Shown here: in pieces, positions 36,872 to 47,300 of the stretch
Layout: each line of letters opens with the position of its first letter
Numbering within the stretch: position 1 is the stretch's first letter
The notes under the pieces: model-generated
Databases searched by the model: none
What the model saw: only the letters and a program-made list of their open reading frames with translations
Told to the model about the DNA's origin: nothing
Origin: Steromphala cineraria
Lineage: Eukaryota > Mollusca > Gastropoda > Trochida > Trochidae
NCBI GenBank assembly: GCA_916613615.1
Contig: OU744732.1
Coordinates: 30,638,673 to 30,702,672 of the forward strand
Reading direction: 5' to 3'
DNA length: 64,000 nt
Position numbers and translations under genes: made by a program

Positions 36872-37591
36872 AGGGACAGTAGCACGTTTTTTATGGAGAA
36901 TATAAGGTGATGTCAGGAAAATGAAAATTAATGATTGAAAGACAATTGAAAGACAATGCATCTAAACTAAATGGAGCAGTAATAATTCAAATATATAACG
37001 TAAAGTTTAGCCATGCAATTTCTTTTCCTTACAAAAAATGAATTAAAGGTGTTCACAAAATGGCCGACAATGGATTTTATGTGAATCTTCATGCTTTGTC
37101 CTCTGACTATGGATGATTGACTTATGTAATGAGATTTTTGACACTGTCAAAATAATACATTAAAGGGGCAGTAGCACGTTTTTTGACAATTTTATATTTT
37201 CAATTTTTCACTGATAACTATAAGTTAATGCTAAATGTATTACTTTGATAGTATCATAAATCTCATAACACAAACCAATCATCCGTAGTCAGAGAACAAA
37301 GTATGAGGATTCACATAAAATCCATTGGCAGCCATTTTTGTGTGAACACCTTTAATTCATTTTGTGTAAGAAAAGGAATCTCATGGCTAAACTTTACGTT
37401 ATATACTTGAATTATTACTCCTCCATTTAGTTTAAATACATTGTCTTTCAATTGGAACCATTATTTTTCATTTTCCTGACATCAACTTATATTCCCCCTA
37501 AAAACGTGCTACTGCCCCTTTAAGCATTAACTTACAATTATCAGTGAAAAATATGAAATATAGAATTATAAAAAAACGTGCTACTGCCCCT
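36872..37591 (-). mobile_element. TTAA MITE, copy 5 (outer element, split by copy 6)
   Basis: The left TIR begins at 36872 after TTAA (36868-36871) and the right TIR ends at 37591 before TTAA (37592-37595). The minus-oriented interior is interrupted at 37160-37163 and resumes at 37524 (GCATTAACTTACAATTATCAGTG). Taking out the inner element and one TTAA restores the usual interior. The inner copy is therefore younger. Confidence 0.85.
37164..37519 (+). mobile_element. TTAA MITE, copy 6 (nested in copy 5)
   Basis: A complete 356-bp element of the same family, in plus orientation, with TTAA at 37160-37163 and 37520-37523. It sits inside copy 5. The host site there reads TACATTTAGCATTAAC in sister copies, which a single change turns into a TTAA target. 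This gives direct evidence of the target duplication. Confidence 0.87.
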
Positions 37592-37984
37592 TTAAGATTC
37601 GCTTAGATAGACCTTTGATTGTTCTACAGAAGCTTGATTATACATCTATATCGCTAGATTATTAAGCATAGTGGAGAATGTGCAGGTCAAGCATCTGCTT
37701 TAATGCTCCATTGCAAAGGCAGAATGTTTCTGTTAAATCCTAGATAAGAAATAAATGATCTTATAAACAAAGTTTCAAACCAGAATATACTGTTTCGCAA
37801 ATTATAGTTTTATTCAGTTCGTTCAAAAACAGCAAGCCAAATCAAAATTATGATTATAAATTGTAGTTTTCACTCATTATGATAAAAAGTAGTAAACATT
37901 GACAGCAATATAATATGATTAAATTACTAGATCGTGTGCAAATAGTATTATCACTTTGTTGTCGACATTTAAAAGCCAAATTAA

Positions 37985-38420
37985 AGAAAAATCGAAGTAG
38001 TCAATGCGTGTTTCCTAACGCTAAATGCCTCGATGAAAGTGATCCGGAAAACCGAAAATTCCACGCCACCTTTTATGGAGAAGGTGGTCAGTCAAGGACC
38101 AATCTGCATCCGGTGTATATTTACATTAACTATTGGTTGCCGTTTCATGTAACTGTTGCTGTATGGGGTTCTGTAAGGAGTCTCGTATATTATGGTCTCA
38201 TCTAATTTATGCAGACATGTTCCTGGGTTCAGGATTTGTCAATATCTCTCTTCTAGTTTCGTCTACTTTCACACAAAATGTTCAGTATGCCGGTATTCAA
38301 GTTTTGAATTTGCCCTATCGTAGTCACGACCTCAATCCCATTGGACATATCTGGGATGATCTTGGTCGACGCGTACCACATTAAACCAACCCAATACAAG
38401 AACATATACGCCGCCGTTTT
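37985..38420 (+). pseudogene. Decayed Tc1/mariner-type transposase
   Basis: The frame ending at 38384 contains LPYRSHDLNPIGHIWDDLGR, a clear match to the Tc1 C-terminal signature (WP.RSPDLNPIEH.WD.L.R). The segment before it (FTQNVQYAGIQVL) fits the stretch normally following the second catalytic Asp. Upstream in another frame VTVAVWGSV fits the GG.VMVWG block. Stops and frame changes separate these blocks and the catalytic triad is not intact. No TIRs were identified. It lies in the neuropeptide intron, on the opposite strand. Confidence 0.75.
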
Positions 38421-39960
38421 TTTAATAGCAACGCCAACCTCATGCTGTGTTCACAAACAAACATCCTTATAGTCACGTTTTGGTTTGTTCATTATAATTA
38501 TATGTTTGCAAATCGATCGATTTTGATTCTTGTTTCTAATTCATTGAATTACTTAAAATGAAGTATGTATTAGTTAAAACACAAGATTAGGTGTTTATCA
38601 TATCACTTTTCGAATCTGTACTCTACACGTACGTCACAAACAATGATTTTATGACGCCCGAGACGAAAAAATACGGGAAAACAATGTACGTGTACACGTG
38701 TTTATATTGAAACTATGTCACTTCTTATATTTTAATTAATCTCCAATTAAAAGACAAATTTTATTTCTTTTAGTGATAGGAAAACAGAGGGCTTCGCTTT
38801 TTTCAAAAATTACATCAAATCGATCCCATAATCCCTTGTCAAGTGTGACTTGTTTGTGAAATATATATCGATCAAAACCTGTTCGGTAAAAAGAATTAAT
38901 ACGCATTTTAATATGACATGTTAGGAAGACAAATATATTTGTTGGAGGATGACATATATTGACAAGAAACTATGAATTTCTGCATTACAAAGTGTACAGA
39001 GCAATTAATCATAATTTACGTATTTCTTGTACTATACAAAATAATAATTTCAATTTGGTGAGTAGACAATAAAGTTTTACAAAGAAAATTAACAATTTTC
39101 TATATGCGAGCACTTCTGTAATACAATAATTACATAATAATTATAATATAAACAATTACAAGGGTGTATCTACAAGTACTTGTAAATAAACATATGGAAA
39201 TAAGTTAAGCACCCCCACGATTTTTCAGCTGCAAAAGTTGCTTGATATAAAAGAAGGCGATGTGGTTATAGAAATAGTCGTATGGTATGATAGAACCATA
39301 ATTTAGCAGTTAAGGGAAGAACGTTTCATCGTGATAACGTTTCGCATTTTTTTGATATTTACATTCATAAAATTGTTGTAGTTTTATGTCAAAACACAAG
39401 TTACATTATTCTGAGAAAAGAAAGTTGTTATTGGTAGTTGTGGTGTGGGTAAATCAATTCTTTCAAGCCCTCCACTCAAACTAAAGTATCAACATTTTAG
39501 TCAAAAGTCACCTTTTAGACCTCTAAAAACGTTAAAAAGTCGCAAAAATCCAAATTCAAGGAAAATGGTTAATTAACAAAAGATGTTCAGTGTCAACTGT
39601 AATGACTCCTAGAAATCAATGATAAGTATTTGATTAACAGATTGAACTCAAAATGGTATGATTCAAGCCATTTCGTCAATAATTGACAATAACTGTTGAA
39701 AAGAGGGATGTCATTTCAACGAACAGTTTCTTCCTTGTTTTTTTAAGATAAGAGATCTAGATGATTTGATGTTTGGAAGTCAAGTTGGTAACACAAATGT
39801 TATTTTTGATGTCTGAAACCCATTGTCTATTGCCTACAGCCATACTTATTTTGGGTGAAATTTCACTACCATTAAAAATTTAATCGTAATTTCATAAAAT
39901 GTCTACATGTCACATCTTTCTTTGAAAATATTATTAACAAAATCTACCTTTTTATGTGAA

Positions 39961-40305
39961 AGGGGCAGTAGCACGTTTTAGGGGGAATATAAGGTGATGT
40001 CAGGAAAATGAAAATTAATGGTTCCAATCGAAAGACAATGTATTCAAACTAAATAAAGCAGTAATAATTCAAATATATAACGTAAAGTTTAGCTATGGGA
40101 TTCCTTTTTCTGACACAAAGGTGTTCACACAAAATGGCCGTCAATGGATGTTATGTGAATCTTCACACTTTTTCCTCTGACTATGAATAATTGGCCTGTG
40201 TAATGAGATTTTTGACACTGTCAAAATAATACCTTTAGCATTAACTAACAATTATCAGTGAAATATTTAAAATACAAAATTATCAAAAAACGTGCTACTG
40301 CCCCT
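39961..40305 (-). mobile_element. TTAA MITE, copy 7
   Basis: A 345-bp copy. The right flank is TTAA (40306-40309) and the left flank TGAA, one change from TTAA. The TIRs are AGGGGCAGTAGCACGTTTTA and ACGTGCTACTGCCCCT. It lies in the neuropeptide intron in the sense orientation. Confidence 0.83.
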
Positions 40306-40577
40306 TTAAGAGTAATAAATATATTCACGGTACCGTAACTTTGCCATAGTATCATTTCTTAGTTTTCGAATTTAGGAGGTGCTTAACTTTTTCCCGTATG
40401 CATATATTATGAAATTGAGAAACTAAATCCAATTGACCATTCACCGGGATATTAGCATTGTAAGGTGTGCATTCAAACAAGAAACCAGACCACACATTTT
40501 ACAACTCACATCCACATTTACACCTCTAATATTACATCGCAGAGTAAGCGAATTTAATCTTGAAAGACAGATAATTT

Positions 40578-40736
40578 ATGACATCATCAACGATGGTCAG
40601 TGCTACATTAAATACATTTCTCAATACATTCAACATTTTGAGTCCTTTAGATAATCATGACATCATCAACGATGGTCAGTGATACATTAAACACATTTCT
40701 CAATAAATTCAACACTTTAAGTCCTTTAGATAATCA
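40578..40736. repeat. 79-bp tandem duplication
   Basis: ATGACATCATCAACGATGGTCAGTG(C/A)TACATTAAA(T/C)ACATTTCTCAATA... occurs at 40578 and again at 40657, about 94% identical. Confidence 0.85.
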
Positions 40737-42364
40737 TGTTCGATTTTTGGTTCTTAATTATGACGTCATTTTCACCTCCGTGGAGGAAAGTAATTAATCA
40801 TCATTTTAAAAGTACAGCGTGGTTCAGTAGTATTGGTGTTCGCTATCAAAGGTAGGTCACTGATATAAGGCAAGTTGTTACATGGCACTAATTAACAATC
40901 AATAGTATTATTGTTATGTAAATCCGCGGGCGTTGCCAGTGCATGCAAACTGTTTTTTTTTTTATTCAATTGCTTTGGAGAATGGCATTTAAACCTTAAT
41001 TTACTTGGTACAGATATTCGAAAATGACAACTTAAGTGAGGACTTGGAGGGGTTCAATACCAATCCACTTATGATATCTTTATGCGTTTATTGATATTAC
41101 CCAAATGCCATATGTTTTGTGTTCCCTCTTTCGAATGAAATGACATCCATAAGAGAAAATATACATCACGAGTAAACACAAAATATTTTTTTCACGGTTT
41201 TCATATTTCAGCCATAAACATTAAAATGAATCTTAAAGAACAGTTTGTATTTTTAAGACGAAATGACGCTTGGAAAACGTTGTGACGTGTGGTTGAAATA
41301 ACATGGTAAATTTCACTTAACCAGAAAACTTAGTCCTCATTGCAGACCGCCAAGCAGAATCACTTGAAAAACAAAAAATGTGCAATTTTTGTACCGATCG
41401 TTAATAAAAAGAGTACAAATTCTAGCTAATGGCTCAGAAGCCCTTCAAACAATCATTTACAAGAATGTAACTTATAGCTTGCGGAACCTGAACTGAAGTG
41501 TCATTTGACCTTTCCGGTATGACCTTCAATAGCGTTTCAACATCAGTGTAGAAAGATAATATCATGGTGAAGACAATTCGATAAGACTATCAGTCATTTA
41601 TACATAAGACTTAAGTTTGACTAGTAGAACTGAAGTGTGACTCTCATAGTCCCTGCCATCTGTTCTGATAATGCAAAATGCAATTAAGAAGTACACGTCA
41701 CCTTATACAGAATCATAAAGTAGAATTAACTCATCATTTTTACCAGTAGATATACAGAGAACTTTTTGGTCAAATTTTCTGCAAAAAAATTTGCTTCAAA
41801 AGAATAATTCTATCAATTTTGTAGAACTTCAATAGATTTGTGATCGAGTACAGTTAGAACAAAGCCATCCGAAAAGACTTAAGTAAATTGTAACTGTTTA
41901 AAGGTACTGAACTGAATAACTTTCGTTAATATTTGCATACAGTAGATATTTTAACTATATAAGGAATTTTACGAGCTCTGAGGCTCTATACTATAATTAA
42001 AATGAAGGCATACTTGTAGAACGAAATTTTATTTGTCCTTGATAATATTGCACTAAAGATTATTTATTATTACCTGATTACTTTTTGCTGCAAATTCAGA
42101 TACCTTTTTGAATATCTCAATCAAGGCTCTTCACGGAACCCTAATGCAGTCGTGAGTCAACTAATAGACCACACGTGTCTGCGTAAAATTTATTCTGCTT
42201 AAAATCATGGACATGAATTCTTATATTATGACAAAGATATTATATAAGTTGAAACAGTGCCTTGTATATCCTAATAATAAGTATTTTTTTAAGAATGTTC
42301 GATGTTGAGTCATAATACAGGAAAGCAATTCTCAAAAAGATGATAAACTTATTCAAATACTTAC

Positions 42365-42493
42365 TTTTGAAGACGGTACCGCCAAAGAACTTCCAAGAAA
42401 ATGGCTCTTCAGATTTGAAGGCGAGCTGACTGCCAAGTCCATAATCATTACAGCGACAATCAGAGGTACAGCGATGTTGAAAACACACTTCAT
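42365..42493 (-). CDS. AstC: Allatostatin-C-like neuropeptide precursor, coding exon 1 (signal peptide)
   Basis: Seen: the first ATG downstream of a TATA box, in the favourable context AACAATG, opens a 43-codon frame. The start MKCVFNIAVPLIVAVMIM is a typical secretory signal peptide, with a positive residue, a hydrophobic core at about residues 4-18, and a likely cut near Ala21-Val-Ser23. The exon ends exactly on a codon (AAA) at the donor GTAAGT, so the intron is phase 0; unspliced, the frame would stop three codons later. Exon 2 also begins in phase 0. Joining the two gives about 97 residues, a normal length for an allatostatin-C precursor. Known: such precursors enter the secretory pathway and are cut in dense-core vesicles. 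Inferred: the link to exon 2 across 15.4 kb rests on strand, order, phase and the fit of a lone signal peptide to a lone hormone exon. A small phase-0 exon between them cannot be excluded. Confidence 0.8.
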
Positions 42494-42575
42494 TGTTAGG
42501 AGCTGAGGTTTATGCACGCGGTGTAAAGAGTTCTGAGATTCGGGGCGAAGAGGACCACAGGACACCTCCACGCTA

Positions 42576-42584
42576 CTATTTATA
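42576..42584 (-). promoter_or_regulatory. TATA box of the allatostatin-C gene
   Basis: On the minus strand the sequence reads TATAAATAG, a consensus TATA box. Transcription would start near 42550-42556, giving a leader of about 60 nt with no upstream ATG before the start codon at 42493. The placement makes this the core promoter, with the whole leader in the signal-peptide exon. I saw no clear initiator motif. Confidence 0.75.
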
Positions 42585-42900
42585 TCTCACAGAAGAGGGC
42601 AGGACTTGGTATGTAAATGAGGTCTCGATTTGATTGGCACTTGAAGAAAGATTGATCCCATTTATGGCGCGTATTGATCCGGGATTCTCTGAAAGTGCCG
42701 TTCGTCAGCCTCATAAACAATATTCCGTGTTTGCCCTAAAGTGTCCTAACAGATCAGACAGATAGCCGTGTCCTATTGCTAATAACGACAGGGAGCATCG
42801 TGCTTAGATAGAGCGGAACATTTAGAACACAACTCACCTGCCCATGTCTGGAATAGAATTACCTGTTCGTGTTGACGGACACTCACAATGAATAAGTTAA
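42585..42900 (-). promoter_or_regulatory. Upstream region of the allatostatin-C promoter
   Basis: This 300-bp stretch is less AT-rich than its surroundings and carries no recognisable repeat. On the minus strand it includes an octamer-like ATTTACAT (about 42610), homeodomain-type TGATTGAT/ATCAATC and CCATAAATGG near 42645-42670, and an E-box CAGGTG near 42838. These short motifs are common by chance. The case for a proximal regulatory region rests on position and composition only. Confidence 0.35.
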
Positions 42901-43254
42901 CAGATGTGCTTCAAAAGCATTTTCTTGTTCCTCAATCACGCGTGTTTAGAATAATGAAAGTTGAATAAATTGATGATATATAAAACTAATGGTTTGAAAA
43001 TCAGCGTGTTTTATCGTTTTCTATGGAAATTCTTGTTGTTGCATTATCAAATGTTACCAATACTTGCTGTCATTTTTAAGGGGATGATTGTTGATACAAC
43101 TTTGTTTGCTGGCGTTATCCTTCGTGTAGGCGAGGTGTCAAATTCATAAATTCTATGACCAAAACCATTATGATTTGATGAAGAAAATACTTTGCTAGAT
43201 ACTTCAAATGATTATAACGTTTTCCCCCAATACATTCAATATGTTTACTGTTAA

Positions 43255-43608
43255 AGGGGCAGTAGCACGTTTTTAGGGGGATATAAGGTAATATCAGGAA
43301 AATGAAAATTAATGGTTCCAATTGAAAGACAATGTATTTAAACTAAATGAAACAGTAACAATTCAAATATATATTGTAAAGTTTAGCCATGCGATTCCTT
43401 TTTCTCACACAAAATGAATTAAAGGTGTTCACACAAAAAGGCCGCCAATGGATTTTATGTGAATCTTCTTACTTTGTCCTCTGACTATGGATGATTGGCT
43501 TGTGTAATAATATTTCTGACACTGTAAAATTATACATTTGCCATTAACTTACAATTATCAGTGAAAATTTTTGAAAATAAAATTATCAAAAAACGTGCTA
43601 CTGCCCCT
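43255..43608 (-). mobile_element. TTAA MITE, copy 8
   Basis: A 354-bp copy with left TTAA (43251-43254) and right TTCA, one change off. It sits about 670 bp upstream of the allatostatin-C TATA box and is the nearest transposon to the promoter. The interior signature ACAAAAAGGCCGCCAATGG is present. Confidence 0.83.
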
Positions 43609-45114
43609 TTCAGGCGAAAAAACATTTATGGGATATTTCAAATTGATTCGTTCTTTAAAAGAATCACGCATTTAATATTATCAATTCATATATCCGCAGA
43701 TCTATTTTCTTTCATGTCCACATCATATATTATTTGATTATGCTGCCAATTATTCAAATTTAAGAACTTTCATTAAATTACGCGATGCAAATAAGTGAAT
43801 TTGCCAACTAAATTGAGAAAGAAACCAACCTTTTAGGTCTCTCCTGTTTGTACGATCCTTAATTTGATTATTCGAATGTTTTCTTGCCTGTGATTTAAGT
43901 GATGGTTTTATTACTGAGTGCTAGCCATCAATTAACTTGGGACAAACAGACAAACATACAGATAGACATTCCATTAGCTCGATAGGCTTCTCTGTGTTTT
44001 GCTTGGGTTTAGCATTTGGAATGTATTTTAAGAGAAGATAAATTTGAGTACAGTCAAATTGCGATCTTGTTATGGGTGTTTAAGTGTTCAGGTTTTATAT
44101 TAGAATAAATTCAGACTTTGAAATGTAAACGATATGCTCGATTCTGATTGGATCTTGCAAGGTCATGTGATCGGTATACATTTCAATGAACCCTAAATCG
44201 CAGGTTATACAAAATAACTTTCAGTAAATGAAGTTTATACGATATCGTGCCGGAACTACATTTCTCGGGGATTCCCCTGATCTTACAGCCACATTCCAGC
44301 CTGACCCCAGTCTTGATGGTCATCACTGAGACTCACTTTTTGCAGATATTATTTTTCTGTTTATTAGTAACACTCGCCCTAATAATCTTTTTTTGATGTT
44401 TGAAGAATAAACATTAAGTTGTAAATAAATAAAGTTGTACATGTTAAACAATGTAATGTACATCATTTCATAAGCATGAGTTGAGCTTCATTCTGTATGA
44501 CCTGACTTGCGACAACACAGTTTCAAGGCACCCCATTCCATACACAACAAATTAATAGTGTCGTGGCGCGCTCTCTACAGACAGTTTCGAGGCCCCCGAT
44601 GATCAGAATGATGTTGCCGTGTTTGAAAACATGTAGGCCTACTCGTCATTGTCAATGACAGTGTCTAACATAGGCGGGCCTGCAATTGGCATTATTTCTC
44701 GAGGGACTTTAAATAACTTTATGTTTATACATTCATTGTCAAACAAACAACCCAACTTTCCCAAGCACGTCGAGCTTTTAGAGCTGATACTCTACACTCG
44801 ATACAGGACAGTATCAATACGCGAGTGCAAATTGTTAATTTTGGAATATTGAAATCAAACTTAACATATTTTTTAGTTTTTTTCCCAAAACATTTTATTG
44901 TTATTAACATGATACCCATAAATGTGGAATAAAGAAGTGCATCTTTTCCTTTTTTGTTATGAACTATTTTTGCATGCGCTTGAACCCGGTAGAGACCCGC
45001 CTGGGTCTAACTGATATCTAGGTCAGTGCTACAAGCAGCTTAGAAGTTACTACAGAATCGCATTTCGAATGATATAAAAACAACTTCTGGCTTTAAATAC
45101 AAAGTGCGAATTTA
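43609..45114. other. No confident gene
   Basis: Mostly AT-rich. Near 44290 the plus strand has an acceptor-like CCTGATCTTACAG, a short open stretch to a TGA at about 44328, and AATAAA signals at about 44406 and 44428. This could be a terminal exon, but nothing upstream supports it. Confidence 0.25.
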
Positions 45115-45287
45115 TAAGAAATGAATTTCATAATATAGTTGTCCACACGGTTATAACCTGTTTGAAACTCGTAATATAAACTTTTGCATAATTGGCTCGG
45201 CAAGCTCGCCAATTATACAAGTTTATATTACAAGTTTCAAACAGGTTATAACCGTGTGGACAGCTATATTGTGAAATTCATTTCTTA
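45115..45287. mobile_element. Foldback element with 82-bp arms
   Basis: Left arm 45115-45196 (TAAGAAATGAATTTCATAATATAG...CATAATTGGC) is mirrored by about 45208-45287 with very few mismatches around an 11-base loop, TCGGCAAGCTC. No coding capacity. Confidence 0.82.
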
Positions 45288-46335
45288 ATCAAAAACATCT
45301 GCGGTAAATGAGTACACGTTGATTTTGTCATTATTTATTACTTCATTACTTTTCTTCATTGTTAGTTCTTCAGAAATTTTAGCTAAGAACCCAAATAGAT
45401 ACCAAATTCATTTGACAGTAAAATAAAGACCTTTTTCAGTAAATATTTCTTCTATTACTGTACAATACGACATCGTTAACAAACTGTTCGTTATATCAGA
45501 ATTGTTAAAAACCTCGTTGAACTCGTGACTGCGTCACTCTTGAAATTATTAAGTCTGATGGTGTCTTGTTTTGCCTTGTAAATGTAATGATTCACACTCT
45601 AATAACATTCACACATGAAACTTGGCTCAGTCAAATAACGGGTATTATTATAACCGATACGTTCCGCAATTCATGATAGTTTAAACACCTTTGTATTCTA
45701 CTCTTGCGTGAATAAAATAGGACGATCTAGGCAAATCCATACGAGTTGCAATCACAACAGGTCTTCCTTATTTTGTTATAATAACGTTAAAATGTTGATA
45801 CAAATCAGAGCCACTGGTCATTCGCCAACTACGGCCGCGCCGTTTGCATGAGGCATCAACTGATGACAAAAGCATTAAACGTTTAGGCTACTTTCTTGCC
45901 AAATTATATGAAAACAAATCAAACAAATTACTGTTTATGATATGAGAACAAACTTCCCAAAGGTACCCTTATATTGTGAGCAAAGTGAAAAAATAATAAG
46001 GATGAAAGCGAATTGCAAGTTGACACGGCGACGTATGCGGACTTACTTTAGAAAAGAAAAAGGAATCATTTATGTGAGAAAGTGATTGATAGAACTTAGC
46101 AAAGGCAATAATTTACATAATAATGCGATTTATTACTCGCCCGTGAAAGATACCGCAGTGTAATATTGACACGGCAATATTAAACTAGTGTAATACCACA
46201 AAGCATGCAAAACGTCGACGCTACAGAGGTGTGATGTTATGACGTCACAATGTACATGTAAGTGCGCCGTCACAAATGTTAGTTTCAGCACTCCGTTGGC
46301 AAGTGTGTTTGACTTTTGGGCAAGTAATATACAAA

Positions 46336-46472
46336 ATACTAAACTTCCTTCCATTTAATACCATTTCTATTTAACTCGTGAACGATTTGATATCAAACTC
46401 GCTTTCGCTCGGTTATACAAAATCATAAACTCGTTTGATAAAAATAATATTAAATGGAAAGTCGTTTAGTAT
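46336..46472. mobile_element. Small MITE with 25-bp terminal inverted repeats
   Basis: ATACTAAACTTCCTTCCATTTAATA (46336-46360) is mirrored at 46448-46472 (TATTAAATGGAAAGTCGTTTAGTAT). The interior has CTCGCTTTCGCTCGG, similar in style to the element at 25449. Confidence 0.6.
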
Positions 46473-46899
46473 CCTCTATACAGTAGAGGGGGACAGAGAT
46501 GGCTTGGTTCCTTAATTTTAAGTCTAATTAAACATTTTAAAAAAATTCATTAACATTTTATTCTTAACGTTACTCTCTCTGAAAGTCACAAGTTCGTTCA
46601 CAAACACCGGGAACTCGTCTTTAAGAAACCATACCTCCTCCCCGTGTCCTTCCAAAGGGATCTTTCATTAGTAACAAAGAGACCTTCTTTCTGTCCTGTG
46701 TTTTCCAGCGAAAATCAATAGGAAGTCAAATTGGAAAGAAATTGCTAAAAGACCAATTTCAACCATTACAATTGCTGATAAAGTGACAAGTGAAACAGCA
46801 AAAGCTATTTTCTGAGGTACTTTGCCGTTGGTTATTTTGAGGTTCCAGTGATGGAGAGGTGAAACCTTACATTGCATAGCATTTTGTTATATCGTTATG

Positions 46900-47300
46900 A
46901 CAAAGTGTTTTGGCATAGCGCTATCTCATAACTAAACGTACTGCACAAAATATTAATGATAGAGCGTTACTGTACAAGATTTCAAAACGGACATAACGTT
47001 GCGATAGAATATATATATACATGTACATATATGAATACTTGTACATCTTCACCGTCAAATATCTTCAAACTAATATCCCTATGTAAGATATGTACACTGA
47101 TATAGCGTTACTTTGAAAGTTGTATATTGGCATAGCGCAACTGAACAATATAAATATATTGGAGTAACGTCATATAAAACATCTCTATACTGGCATGACG
47201 GTTCTGTGCAAGATATGTAAATTGGCGTAACCCCAAAATATGTAAAATGGCATACCTTTACTGTACAAGTTCCGAATACTGACATAACGTACTTACAATA
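46900..47300. repeat. Degenerate tandem repeat of about 36 bp
   Basis: Roughly ten diverged units of ACTGGCATAGCGTTACTGTACAAGATATGTAA with many substitutions. The 68-codon minus-strand frame at 47079-47285 follows the repeat. Confidence 0.6.

Larger units (their letters stand above)
27001..42364 (-). other. Large phase-0 intron of the allatostatin-C gene
   Basis: The intron runs from donor GTAAGT (42364 downwards) to acceptor CTCCCCAG (27001-27008). It holds repeats and AT-rich sequence: TTAA MITEs at 33087-33421, 34193-34548, 36872-37591 (with another nested inside) and 39961-40305; a decayed Tc1 transposase near 37985-38420; a foldback at 28646-28794; a cluster of CRE octamers at 28473-28565; an A18 tract with a polyadenylation signal at 28272-28303; and a 79-bp tandem duplication at 40578-40736. 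I see no further exon with flanking splice sites. About 29.3-33.0 kb, 34.6-36.8 kb and 38.5-39.9 kb show nothing I can name. Confidence 0.75.
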
